Of a stretch of DNA of 64,000 nucleotides, positions 25,071-33,283 are shown one piece after another. The notes under the pieces were generated by a model. It was given only the letters and a program-made list of their open reading frames with translations, was not told the DNA's origin and ran no database searches. Positions within the stretch are counted from its first letter, which is position 1, and every line of letters begins with the position of its first letter. Source of the stretch: DASQFQ01 sp963722815 (GTDB taxonomy: Bacteria; Actinomycetota; Thermoleophilia; Solirubrobacterales; Solirubrobacteraceae); assembly GCA_963722815.1 (NCBI GenBank), contig CAVROM010000011.1, forward strand, positions 496,001 through 560,000. The letters are read 5' to 3'. Made by a program: the position numbers and the translations under genes.

Positions 25071-25350
25071 TCAGTCCGTGCGCAACATCTCGAACTGCTC
25101 GTCGACCACGGCGTCTTCGCCGAGGGAGCCGCAGCGGGCGATCGGGCGCAGCGCCGCGGTGTCGACCCGGCCGTCGCGGATCGCCGGCTCGTCGACCACC
25201 AGATACCGGTCAGCTGGCGTCCCGTCGAGGTCCTCGAGGCTACCGCGTGCACCACACGGCACTCGAGCGCACGGCGACGCGGCGACGCGCCCGTGGCACT
25301 CGAGCCCCGCGTGCTCGAACCGCTCTCGCCCCGCGGCAGCTTCGCCGCTG
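25071..25350 (-). pseudogene. Remnant of a flavin reductase-family protein (C-terminal part)
   Basis: Reading leftwards, pieces in different frames give ERFEHAGLECHGRVAASP, ALECRVVHAV, then EDLDGTPADRYLVVDE and RDGRVDTAALRPIARCG, VVDEQFEMLR. Order and content match the last ~80 residues of flavin-reductase-like (FMN-binding split-barrel) proteins. The N-terminal FMN-binding half is missing and at least two frame changes occur, so it is a decayed fragment. It lies between the tiny membrane protein and the HhH-GPD gene. Confidence 0.5.
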
Positions 25351-25373
25351 TCAAATTGATTTGCTCGCGCAGG

Positions 25374-25922
25374 TCAAGCGCCCTGGGCTGCCGCGCGCAT
25401 GGCCGCCTTGTGCGCGCGCTTGCCGGCCTGGTACTCGGCCAGCGCCTCCGGCGAGTCGACGTCGCCCAGCGTGGGGTGCGACGGCACCAGCGGCGCCGCC
25501 ATCTCGACGCCGAAGCGCTTGGCGAGCACGGCGGCGAGCGCCTTGACCTTCATCTCGCCGAAGCCCGGCATCGCCGTCAGCCGCACCTTCAGGTCCTCGG
25601 GCGAGGAAGCCTCCGTCCACACCCGCGCCGCGTCGCCGTCGTAGTTCTCGGCGATGTGCGCCGCCAGGTCGTTCACGCGCCGCGCCATCGAGCCGGGGAA
25701 GCGATGGATCGCCGGGCGCTGGCGGAAGATGTCCTCGAGCGGCGCCGTCGCCACCCGCGCCGGGTCCAGCGTCCCGAGCCGCTCGCGCAGCACGAGCGGG
25801 CCCTCGAACGCCTTCTGCACGGTCACCTGCTGGTCGAGCGCGAAGCCGACCAGCAGCGCGAACGGATCGTCCACGAGCAGGGCGTTGGCCTCGTCGGAGG
25901 TGGAGAAGAAGAGCTCGCTCAT
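25374..25922 (-). CDS. HhH-GPD-type base excision repair-like protein
   Basis: 182 aa from ATG 25922. NALLVDDPFALLVGFALDQQVTVQKAF is the glycosylase-fold N-terminal helix pair. The helix-hairpin-helix is LKVRLTAMPGFGEMKVKALAAVLAKRFG. The family (TIGR03252) is an actinobacterial HhH-GPD branch annotated as DNA-repair protein without a proven substrate. The protein lacks an iron-sulfur cluster motif. ATGA overlaps the stop of the histidine kinase upstream, so the two share a transcript. Confidence 0.85.
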   Translation of the reverse strand: MSELFFSTSDEANALLVDDPFALLVGFALDQQVTVQKAFEGPLVLRERLGTLDPARVATAPLEDIFRQRPAIHRFPGSMARRVNDLAAHIAENYDGDAARVWTEASSPEDLKVRLTAMPGFGEMKVKALAAVLAKRFGVEMAAPLVPSHPTLGDVDSPEALAEYQAGKRAHKAAMRAAAQGA

Positions 25923-27049
25923 GGTGGCGGCAGAGGGATCATCGCGCGGACGAGGGTGCCGCCGCCGCGCGGGCTGTCGACCTCGAGCCGGCCGCCGAGC
26001 ACGTCGACCCGGTCGGCGAGGCCCAGCAGACCGGTCCCGCCGGACGCGTCAGCGCCGCCGACGCCGTCGTCGCGCACCTCGACCGCGAGCTCCTCGCCCT
26101 CGACCGCGATCCGCACGTCGATGCGGCTCGCCTCGGCGTAGCGGGCGGCGTTGGCGAGCGCCTCGGCGGCGACGAAGTAGGCGCCGCGCGCGACCGGCAG
26201 CGCCAGCTCGCCCTCGAACACGTCGACGTCGATCGGCACGTCGGAGGCCTGGCACAGCGAGGCCAGCGCCTGCCCCAGCCCGCGCTCGCGCAGCGCCACC
26301 GGGTGCAGCCCGCGCGCGAGCTTGCGCAGCTCCGCGTGCGCGTGCGCGAGCTCCTCCTCGGCCTGTGCCACGAGCGCCCGCGCCGGGTCGTCCTCGGCCA
26401 GCTTCATCTGCGAGACGCGCAGCAGGTTCGAGACCGCGAGCAGCCGCTGCTGGGCGCCGTCGTGCAGGTCGCGCCCGACGCGGCGGCGCTCCTTGTCGGC
26501 GGCCGCGACGACCCGTGCGCGCGACTCCGCGAGCCGGCGCTCCTGGTTGCGGCGCTCGAGCTCGGCGCCCGCGCGCGCGGCGAAGATCCGGAGCGCCGTC
26601 GCGTCCTGCTCGTCGGCCTCCATCGGCCGCGAGTCGAGCACTGCCAGGTGCCCGAGGTGCACGCCGGCCGACGACTTCAGGCACACCGCCAGGTAGCTCT
26701 GGAGGCCGAGCTCGACGACGGTCTCGTCCTCCGGGAAGCGCTCGGCCAGCGCCTCGGGGAACGTCACCCACGGGTACTCGGTGGTGACCGCGCAGGGCGT
26801 GCCGGCGGTGTCGTACTCGAACGGCTCGTCGAGGTAGGCGCCGTCGTACCAGCAGGCGATCACCTCGACGTGCATGCCGGTGGGGTCGGAGGCCTCCGCG
26901 ACCATCACCATCTTGGCGCCGAACGCCTCGGCGACGTGGCGTACGAGGCCGCGCAGGAACGCGTCGCCCACCGCGCCCGCCGTACCCTCGGCGACCGCGC
27001 AGAGCAGATCGTGGCCGCGAAGCCGCCCGGGGCTGGAGGTCGTGGACAC
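25919..27049 (-). CDS. GAF-domain sensor histidine kinase (HisKA_3)
   Basis: GTG 27049 has GGAGG about 10 bp upstream; GTG 27079 is an alternative. About 376 aa. There are no membrane helices. A GAF domain occupies about residues 25-165 (FGAKMVMVAEASDPTGMHVEVIACWYDG, LKSSAGVHLGHLAVLDSRPM). A coiled coil follows, then the phospho-acceptor DKERRRVGRDLHDGAQQRLL and ATPase motifs AEALANAARYA, VRDDGVGGAD, GLLGLADRVDVLGG. It is a soluble sensor kinase; no response regulator is next to it. It overlaps HhH-GPD by 4 bp. Confidence 0.9.
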   Translation of the reverse strand: MSTTSSPGRLRGHDLLCAVAEGTAGAVGDAFLRGLVRHVAEAFGAKMVMVAEASDPTGMHVEVIACWYDGAYLDEPFEYDTAGTPCAVTTEYPWVTFPEALAERFPEDETVVELGLQSYLAVCLKSSAGVHLGHLAVLDSRPMEADEQDATALRIFAARAGAELERRNQERRLAESRARVVAAADKERRRVGRDLHDGAQQRLLAVSNLLRVSQMKLAEDDPARALVAQAEEELAHAHAELRKLARGLHPVALRERGLGQALASLCQASDVPIDVDVFEGELALPVARGAYFVAAEALANAARYAEASRIDVRIAVEGEELAVEVRDDGVGGADASGGTGLLGLADRVDVLGGRLEVDSPRGGGTLVRAMIPLPPP

Positions 27050-27141
27050 CGCCGGATCGTACCTCCGCTGACCGGCCACGCCGGGCAGGCTGCTCTCATG
27101 GGTTGTCGAATGCGGGACGATGCTTGACCTGAGAGCCCATC

Positions 27142-29139
27142 GTGGAACACGCGCCTGACCCCCTGAAGACGGGCAGCATCGCTCTGCTCGAAGTGCTCGA
27201 GGGGCTGCCGGACGCGACCGTCGGCGCCACCCGCGACGGCCGCATCGTGTTCGTCAACGGGCTCGCCGAGGAGCAGTTCGGCTACCAGCGCGACGAGCTG
27301 CTCGGCCAGCCGATCGAGACGCTGTGGCCGGAGCGCCTGCGCGGGCGCTACCGCCGCAACCTCGACCTCTACTTCGAGCTCGAGCACCCGCTGCGCTTCA
27401 CCGAGCGCGCGTACGGCCGGCGCAAGGACGGCTCCGAGTTCATCGGCGAGATGAGCTGGGGCATCGTCAACAGCGAGGACGGCCCGCTGCTGCTCGCGAT
27501 CGGGCGCAACATCTCCGAGCGGCTGGAGTCCGAGTCGCGGCTGCGCCGGCAGTCCGAGCAGCAGGCGGCGGTGGCGGCGCTGGGCGAGCGCGCGCTGCGC
27601 GGCGTCGAGCCCTCCGAGCTCGCCCGCGAGGCCGCCGAGCGCGTGCGCGAGGTGCTGGGCGCCGACCGCGTCGAGGTGCTCGAAGGCCCGCGCGAGATCG
27701 CCGCCTGGGGCGCGCTGGGGCGGTCGGCGAGCAGCGTCAGCGTGCCGATCCACACCGGCGACCGCGTCCACGGCGCGCTCGTCGCGACCTCACCCGACGA
27801 GGAGGCGTTCGGCGACGAGGAGGGCTCGTTCCTGCAGGCAATCGCCAACGTGCTCGCGGTCGGCTTCTCGCGCCTGAACCTCGAGGAGCAGATGCGCCAG
27901 CAGGCCTTGCACGACTCGCTGACCGGGCTGGCGAACCGCACGCTGTGCCGCGACCGCATCCTGCACGCGCTGGCGGTCGCCGAGCGCGAGGAGTCCAGCG
28001 CCGCCGTCCTGTTCGTCGACGTCGACAACTTCAAGCGCGTCAACGACATGTTCGGCCACGCCGCCGGCGACCAGCTGCTGATCGGGCTCGCCGAGCGGAT
28101 GGTGAGCGCGGTGCGGCCCGCCGACACCGTCGCCCGGCTGGGCGGCGACGAGTTCGTGGTCGTGTGCGAGTCGGTCGACGAGCGGACCGCGCTCGCGCTC
28201 GGCTGGCGCGTGGCCGCCGCGGTGCAGGAGCCGATCATGGTCGCGGGTAGCGAGCACCAGCTCGCGGCGAGCATCGGGATCGCGCTCGGCAGCGGCGCCG
28301 GCAGCGACCCAGATGTGCTGATCGGCCACGCCGACGCCGCCGCCTACCGCGCCAAGGAGCGCGGCACCGGGCGGGTCGAGCTGTTCGACGAGGGGCTGCG
28401 CCGGCGCGCGGCCGAGCGGCTGCGGACCGAGAGCGACCTCGAGGGCGCGCTCGAGCGCGCGGAGCTCGAGCTCGTCTTTCAGCCGATCGTCTCGCTCGAG
28501 GAGGACAACCGGCCGGTCGCCCACGAGGCGCTGCTGCGGTGGCAGCGCGTCGGCCCGGCGATCGGCCCGGCCGAGTTCATCCCGGTGGCCGAGGAGTCGG
28601 GCCTGATCATCCCGATCGGCTCGTGGGTGCTCGAGCACGCGTGCCGCAGCGGGGCGAAGCTGGTGGCGCAGACCGGCGGCTGGATCTCCGTGAATCTCTC
28701 CGCCCGCCAGGTCGCGCAGCCCGACCTGCTGGAGATCGTCGCGGGCGCGCTGCGCGCCGGCGGGCTGGCGCCGGACGCGCTCTCGCTCGAGCTGACCGAG
28801 ACCGTCCTGCTCGGCGTGACGCCCGCGATCGTCTCCAACCTCGAGCGCCTCCACAACCTCGGCGTGCGGCTCGTGCTCGACGACTTCGGCACCGGCTACT
28901 CGTCGTTCCAGCACCTCAAGGACTTCCCGATCGACACGATCAAGATCGACCGCTCGTTCGTGGCCAACCTCGGCCGCTCGTCGCAGGACGCCGCGATCGT
29001 CGCGTCGGTGGTCTCGATGGCGTCCGCGCTCGGCCTCGGCGTGGTGGCCGAGGGCGTGGAGAACGAGACGCAGGCGCGGCTGCTCCGCGAGCTCCACTGC
29101 CCGATGGCCCAGGGCTACTTCTTCGGCGCGCCGAGCTAG
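27142..29139 (+). CDS. PAS-GAF-GGDEF-EAL cyclic-di-GMP enzyme
   Basis: 665 aa from GTG 27142. A PAS domain (about residues 15-130: DATVGATRDGRIVFVNGLAEEQFGY) is followed by a GAF-like segment (about 150-250), then GGDEF (motif 334-338). The inhibitory I-site RPAD is five residues upstream. The EAL domain starts with EALLRW (Glu about 462) and has NLSARQ, LELTET, DDFGTGYSS, KIDRSF and EGVE. All key cyclase and phosphodiesterase residues are kept, so it could both make and degrade c-di-GMP. It diverges from the GAF kinase; the HD-GYP gene at 8-9 kb is another c-di-GMP gene. Confidence 0.93.
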   Translation: MEHAPDPLKTGSIALLEVLEGLPDATVGATRDGRIVFVNGLAEEQFGYQRDELLGQPIETLWPERLRGRYRRNLDLYFELEHPLRFTERAYGRRKDGSEFIGEMSWGIVNSEDGPLLLAIGRNISERLESESRLRRQSEQQAAVAALGERALRGVEPSELAREAAERVREVLGADRVEVLEGPREIAAWGALGRSASSVSVPIHTGDRVHGALVATSPDEEAFGDEEGSFLQAIANVLAVGFSRLNLEEQMRQQALHDSLTGLANRTLCRDRILHALAVAEREESSAAVLFVDVDNFKRVNDMFGHAAGDQLLIGLAERMVSAVRPADTVARLGGDEFVVVCESVDERTALALGWRVAAAVQEPIMVAGSEHQLAASIGIALGSGAGSDPDVLIGHADAAAYRAKERGTGRVELFDEGLRRRAAERLRTESDLEGALERAELELVFQPIVSLEEDNRPVAHEALLRWQRVGPAIGPAEFIPVAEESGLIIPIGSWVLEHACRSGAKLVAQTGGWISVNLSARQVAQPDLLEIVAGALRAGGLAPDALSLELTETVLLGVTPAIVSNLERLHNLGVRLVLDDFGTGYSSFQHLKDFPIDTIKIDRSFVANLGRSSQDAAIVASVVSMASALGLGVVAEGVENETQARLLRELHCPMAQGYFFGAPS

Positions 29140-29142
29140 GGG

Positions 29143-29415
29143 CTAGTCCCCGCGGCGGCCGCGCATGCCGCCGAAGACGGATCCGAGGTCGATCAGGAAG
29201 GCCAGCCCGACGAGGAACCACTCGATACCCACGACCTCGCGCCCGGAGTTGTACATCCAGGCGTAGGCGAGCATGGTCCACGGCAGGAACAGGAACAGCA
29301 GGATCGGCACGATGAAGCCGTCGTAGGCGCGCTCCATCACGTTGCTGAACAGCCAGGTGATGATGATCGCGAGCCTCGGTGAGAGGAACGCCAGCAGGAG
29401 GACCAGACAGGGCAC
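29143..29415 (-). CDS. Hypothetical three-helix membrane protein (90 aa)
   Basis: GTG 29415 starts MPCLVLLLAFLSPRLAIIITWLF. Hydrophobic segments lie at about residues 3-24, 34-53 and 62-78. The C-terminus is GGMRGRRGD. It looks like a small inner-membrane protein of a widespread actinobacterial hypothetical family; no function is evident. It starts three bases after the YceH gene ends, so it is probably in that operon. Confidence 0.6.
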   Translation of the reverse strand: MPCLVLLLAFLSPRLAIIITWLFSNVMERAYDGFIVPILLFLFLPWTMLAYAWMYNSGREVVGIEWFLVGLAFLIDLGSVFGGMRGRRGD

Positions 29416-29418
29416 GGA

Positions 29419-30030
29419 TTACTCCCTTCTCAGCAGTTCGGCGACTTGGGCCTTGAGCTCCGCGAGCTCGCGCTCGATGCGGTCCAGGCGACTCTCGGCC
29501 GGTGGCCCGGCGTCCGGCGAGGCGGCAACGGTGGGCATGTCCGCCTCATCTTCGAGCTCCTCGCTCAGCCGGTGCGCGTAGCGCTCTTCCTTCTGGCCCG
29601 GCCGGCGTTGGTGGCGAGCGACGAAGTCCCGCTCGATCAGACCGTCGAGCGTGCGCTCCAGCTCGCCGTCGGAGAACGAGTAGAGGCGGTCGACGCGCGC
29701 GCGCAGCTCGCCCGGCGTCTGCGGCCCGCGCAGCATCAGCACCGCCAGCAGCGCCTGCTCCGGCGTGCTCCAGCCCGGGTTCTCGTCGAGCAGGTGGCGG
29801 TACTTCGCGGCCCGCGCGCCGCTCGCGAAGCGCGCCCAGCGGCGCCGCGCGAGCCGGTGCAGCGCGTCGCGGATCGTCGCCTCGTCGTACTGCACGACGG
29901 GGTCGCGGTTGGTCGACTGGTTGCACGCCGCCCGCAGCGCGTTGAGGCTGAGCGGATAGACGTCGGGCGTCGTCCGCTGCTTCTCGACCAGGCACCCGAG
30001 CACCCGGACCTCCACGGCATCCAGATCCAT
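29419..30030 (-). CDS. YceH (DUF480) family protein
   Basis: 203 aa from ATG 30030. LDAVEVRVLGCLVEKQRTTPDVYPLSLNALRAACNQSTNRDPVV is the conserved DUF480 start; RGPQTPGELRARVDRLYSFSD lies in the second winged-helix repeat. A coiled-coil tail (ESRLDRIERELAELKAQVAELLRRE) ends the protein. The tandem winged-helix fold suggests nucleic-acid binding, but no role is proven. The gap to the PPK2 gene upstream is 11 bp. Confidence 0.9.
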   Translation of the reverse strand: MDLDAVEVRVLGCLVEKQRTTPDVYPLSLNALRAACNQSTNRDPVVQYDEATIRDALHRLARRRWARFASGARAAKYRHLLDENPGWSTPEQALLAVLMLRGPQTPGELRARVDRLYSFSDGELERTLDGLIERDFVARHQRRPGQKEERYAHRLSEELEDEADMPTVAASPDAGPPAESRLDRIERELAELKAQVAELLRRE

Positions 30031-30041
30031 CCGGGCGGACT

Positions 30042-30884
30042 CTAGGCGACCGAGCGGACCCGGCGCAGCTCTTCGGCGACGTCGAAGTCGGCCTCGGGCC
30101 ACTCGAGCCCGAGCCCTTCGAGCTCCTCGCACAGCAGCTGCGTGATCGCCCAGTTGCGGTACCACTTGCGGTCCGCGGGGATGATGTGCCACGGCGCGGC
30201 CTCGGTGCTGCAGCGCTCGAGCGCGTCCGCGTAGGCGACCATGTAGTCGTCCCACAGCGCGCGGTCCTCGAGGTCGTGCGGGTTGTACTTCCAGTGCTTG
30301 GTCGGGTCCTCGAGGCGGGCGATCAGCCGCGCGCGCTGCTCTTCGCGCGAGATGTGCAGGTAGCACTTGACGATCCGCGTGCCGCCGTCGGCGAGCTCGG
30401 CCTCGAAGCGGTTGATGGCGTCGTAGCGGCGGCTCCACGTGCGCTTGTCGGAGAGCTTGCGGACGCGCACGGCGAGCACGTCCTCGTAGTGCGAGCGGTC
30501 GAAGACGCCGAGCTTGCCGGCGCGCGGGAGCTGCTGCCGGATCCGCCACAGGAAGTCGTGGCGCAGCTCCTCCGGCGTCGGGCGGCCGAAGCTCGCGACG
30601 TGCACGCCGGCCGGGTCGCACGGCCCGACGACGTGGCGGACGGTGCCGCCCTTGCCGGAGGTGTCGAGCCCCTGCAGCACGAGCAGGACGCTGCGTGTGC
30701 CGCCCTTGCGCCCCTCGGCGAAGAGCTGCTCCTGGAGCGTCGCGAGCCGCTCCGCGTGCTTCGCCTGTGCCTTCTTGGCCCCGGACTTGCCCTTCTTGAG
30801 CCCGGGCGTCGCGCGCGGGTCGAACTCGCTCAGGTCGATCGGGCCGGACGGCGCGCGCAGGAGGGTGCTGATGCTCTTGGCCAT
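30042..30884 (-). CDS. ppk2: Polyphosphate kinase 2
   Basis: 280 aa from ATG 30884. The Walker A-like motif GLDTSGKGGTVRHVVG, then FGRPTPEELRHDFLWRI, GVFDRSHYEDVLAVRV, the lid segment ISREEQRARLIARLEDPTKHWKY and HIIPADRKWYRNW are diagnostic of the PPK2 family (PF03976). These enzymes move phosphate between polyphosphate and nucleotides (NMP/NDP). It is a single-domain PPK2; the class cannot be set by eye. It diverges from the dienelactone hydrolase gene. Confidence 0.93.
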   Translation of the reverse strand: MAKSISTLLRAPSGPIDLSEFDPRATPGLKKGKSGAKKAQAKHAERLATLQEQLFAEGRKGGTRSVLLVLQGLDTSGKGGTVRHVVGPCDPAGVHVASFGRPTPEELRHDFLWRIRQQLPRAGKLGVFDRSHYEDVLAVRVRKLSDKRTWSRRYDAINRFEAELADGGTRIVKCYLHISREEQRARLIARLEDPTKHWKYNPHDLEDRALWDDYMVAYADALERCSTEAAPWHIIPADRKWYRNWAITQLLCEELEGLGLEWPEADFDVAEELRRVRSVA

Positions 30885-30905
30885 AGCCGTGCAGAATGCC
30901 CGGTC

Positions 30906-31631
30906 ATGGTCCTCACGCGCGAGTACGTCGACATCCCGGTGGACGGCCGGGCGATGCGCACCTTCGTCGCCGCGCCGCGCGCGGGCGGTCCGCACCCCGG
31001 CGTCGTCTTCTACACCGACATCTTCCAGCTGACCGAGCCGTCGCTGCGCTGGGCGGTGCGGCTCGCCGGCTACGGCTACCTCGTCGCGGTGCCCGAGATC
31101 TACCACCGGATCGAGCCGGCCGGGACCGTGCTCGAGTTCGACGACGAGGGCAAGGTGCGCGGCCAGGGCGACGCCGACGCGACCACGGTCGCCGACTTCG
31201 ACGCCGACGTCGACGCCGCGCTCGCCTGGCTCGGGGAGCGGGCGAGCTCGATCGGCGCCGCCGGCCACTGCACCGGCGGCCACCTCGCGTTCCGCGCCGC
31301 CTTCCGCCCGCAGGTGCGCGCGACCGCGTGCTGGTACGCGACCGGGCTGCACGACGGCAAGCTCGGCAAGGACCCGGACGCCGGCTCGCTCGCCCGCGCC
31401 GGCGAGATCGAGGGCGAGCTATTGGCGGTCTGGGGAGCGAAGGACCCGCACACGCCAGCAGCCGGGCGCGAGACGATCAAGGCCGGGCTCGACCCGCTCG
31501 CCACGCGGCTGACGTGGCGCGAGTACGAGGCCGAGCACGCCTTCGGCCGTGACGTCGGCGACCGCTACGACCCGGCTGTGACCGACGAGGCGTTCGCCGA
31601 GACGATCACGCTGTTCCGCCGCGCCCTCTGA
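30906..31631 (+). CDS. Dienelactone hydrolase family protein
   Basis: 241 aa from ATG 30906. HPGVVFYTDIFQL starts the alpha/beta-hydrolase core. The nucleophile elbow is GHCTGGH with Cys about 122, as in true dienelactone hydrolases. The acid is in VWGAKDPHTP and the His in YEAEHAFG. The cysteine nucleophile argues for carboxymethylenebutenolidase-type chemistry, but the substrate is unknown. It ends in a hairpin shared with the convergent FUSC-type gene. Confidence 0.88.
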   Translation: MVLTREYVDIPVDGRAMRTFVAAPRAGGPHPGVVFYTDIFQLTEPSLRWAVRLAGYGYLVAVPEIYHRIEPAGTVLEFDDEGKVRGQGDADATTVADFDADVDAALAWLGERASSIGAAGHCTGGHLAFRAAFRPQVRATACWYATGLHDGKLGKDPDAGSLARAGEIEGELLAVWGAKDPHTPAAGRETIKAGLDPLATRLTWREYEAEHAFGRDVGDRYDPAVTDEAFAETITLFRRAL

Positions 31632-31677
31632 TGGTTGATTCCGCGGCCGCCGTGCGGGGGTCGTGGGATCAACCATC
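31631..31677. terminator. Hairpin between convergent genes, sharing 12 bp with the IS ends
   Basis: ATGGTTGATTCC (31631-31642) pairs with GGGATCAACCAT (31665-31676) with one mismatch. The loop is about 22 nt and GC-rich. It spans the stops of two convergent genes and has no long T-run. The outer arm followed by CTAG (ATCAACCATCTAG) is the same as the right boundary of the IS at 37065. Confidence 0.55.
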
Positions 31678-32750
31678 TAGGGCGCGAGCAGGAGCTCCTC
31701 GGTCGGCCGGTCCCACGCGGGGGTCTCCGGGTCGCCGAGCTGCTCGGAGGCGCGCACGAGGTCGACCGCGACCGAGCGCACCTGGCCGACGATCTGCGTC
31801 AGCTCGGGCGACGGCTCGCGCTCGTAGAGGCTGGCGGCGCGGCGGGCGGCGCTGAGCGCGAGCGGCCGCGCGGAGGTCGCGCCCTCGGGCCGGTCGTACT
31901 GCGCGCCCAGCTCCCACACGGCGTCGGCGAGCTCGCGCACGGCGGCGGGCAGCTCCTCCGGCGCGGTCTCGGGCGTGCGCGCGTGGCGCAGGACGGAGCG
32001 GGTCAGCACGCGCGCGTTGCGGACCGCGAGATCGACCTGGGGCGTCGAGTGCTCATAGCGGCGCAGGATCGCGCGGTCGCCGCGCCGGACGGGCGAGAAG
32101 CGCGCGGTCTCGCTGGCGGCGGGGATGATCTCCTCGAGCGCCTCGACCTCGTCGTCGATCGCGCGCGCCGCGTTCAGCGCCTGCTGCGCACGGGGGGCGT
32201 CGCCGTCCTCGAGCGCGGCGGCGGTCTCCTCGAGCGTGTGCCCGAGCTTGCCGACCACCGACTGCGCGACGCGGTTGACCATCAGGACGGGATCGGGGGA
32301 GAACAGCAGCGACGCGATGGCGAGTGCCACGCTGCCGCCGATCAGCCCTTCGAAGACGCGGTCGATGATGAAGGCGGAGTCGTGCTGCGGCAGCGCCGCG
32401 AGCAGGATCGCCGACACGGCGGCCTCGTTGACGAGCACGTCACCGCCGCGCAGCGCGAGCGCCGCGGACATCGCGAGCACGATCAGCAGCCCGGTCTGGA
32501 GGGGGCCGGTGCCGATCAGGAAGAGCAGCGCGGCGGCGACCGCGATGCCGAGCATCACGCCGCCCACGAGCTCGAACGCCTGGCGGCGGCGCTGGCCGTG
32601 CGCGGCGGCGAGGCTGATGACCGCGGCGATCGACGCGAACGCCGGGCGTGGGTCGTCGAGCAGCAGGATGGCGAGGTACCACGCGGCGACGGCCGCGATC
32701 GCGGTCTGGAGGATTCGGGTGCGGTGGGGAGAGATCAACACTGTTTGCAT
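31677..32750 (-). CDS. FUSC/aromatic acid exporter-like membrane protein
   Basis: 357 aa from ATG 32750. Six or so membrane helices in the first half (ILQTAIAAVAAWYLAILLL, ASIAAVISLAAA, GVMLGIAVAAALLFLIG, LLIVLAMSAALALRG, DRVFEGLIGGSVALAIASLLF) and a helical cytoplasmic second half (VVGKLGHTLEETAAALE.., EVEALEEIIPAAS) match the FUSC/ArAE-like family of putative aromatic acid or fusaric acid efflux proteins. Only one membrane block is present, as in half-size members. Substrate unknown. Confidence 0.8.
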   Translation of the reverse strand: MQTVLISPHRTRILQTAIAAVAAWYLAILLLDDPRPAFASIAAVISLAAAHGQRRRQAFELVGGVMLGIAVAAALLFLIGTGPLQTGLLIVLAMSAALALRGGDVLVNEAAVSAILLAALPQHDSAFIIDRVFEGLIGGSVALAIASLLFSPDPVLMVNRVAQSVVGKLGHTLEETAAALEDGDAPRAQQALNAARAIDDEVEALEEIIPAASETARFSPVRRGDRAILRRYEHSTPQVDLAVRNARVLTRSVLRHARTPETAPEELPAAVRELADAVWELGAQYDRPEGATSARPLALSAARRAASLYEREPSPELTQIVGQVRSVAVDLVRASEQLGDPETPAWDRPTEELLLAP

Positions 32751-32794
32751 CGGCGGTTGTGGCGGATACTTGAGCCCGCAACAAACCACTCACG

Positions 32795-33280
32795 CTACCA
32801 GCGTCCGATCCCCTCCCCTCCGACCGGATCCTGCGGCGGCGGGCCGAGGTTCGCGATTCGCTCCCGCGCCTGTTGCAGCTCGGCGTCCGAGACGTCCTCG
32901 CGCAGCAGGTCGTAGTCCTCCTGCCCCGGCGGGTAGGCGCCGACGACGCTGAAGCCGTCGCGCGGCGTGGCGCGGCGGTGGCCGGTGCCGGCGGGCAGCA
33001 CGAGCACGTCGCCGGCGGCGACCTCGAACGCCTCTCCCGTCGGTCCGCCGAGCTCGATCGTCGCGCGCCCGGAGACGACCGCGAGCGCCTCGTGCGAGGT
33101 CGAGTGGAAGTGGTGGAAGTCGAACACGCTCGCGACCCACGAGCCGCCCCAGCCGTGCTCGGCGAACAGCTCGCGGGCGGCGTCGGCTCCGGTGACGGCC
33201 TCGACCCCGCGATAGACGAGCACGGGGAAGCGCGGGTTGTTGGGGATGCGGTCGCCGGGCGGCGCCTGCCAGGTCTCCAG
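32795..33280 (-). CDS. Cupin (YjlB-like)
   Basis: From GTG 33223 the protein has 142 aa, but the conserved start ETWQAPPGDRIPNNPRFPVLVYRG lies upstream and would need a CTG start at 33280, directly after the P450 stop. WVASVFDFHHFHSTSHEALAVVSG and GDVLVLPAGTGHRRA contain the cupin His/Glu metal ligands. The family (YjlB) is small cupins of unknown activity. It is only a few bases downstream of the P450 gene, so the two are probably co-transcribed. Confidence 0.8.
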   Translation of the reverse strand: METWQAPPGDRIPNNPRFPVLVYRGVEAVTGADAARELFAEHGWGGSWVASVFDFHHFHSTSHEALAVVSGRATIELGGPTGEAFEVAAGDVLVLPAGTGHRRATPRDGFSVVGAYPPGQEDYDLLREDVSDAELQQARERIANLGPPPQDPVGGEGIGRW

Positions 33281-33283
33281 GCC

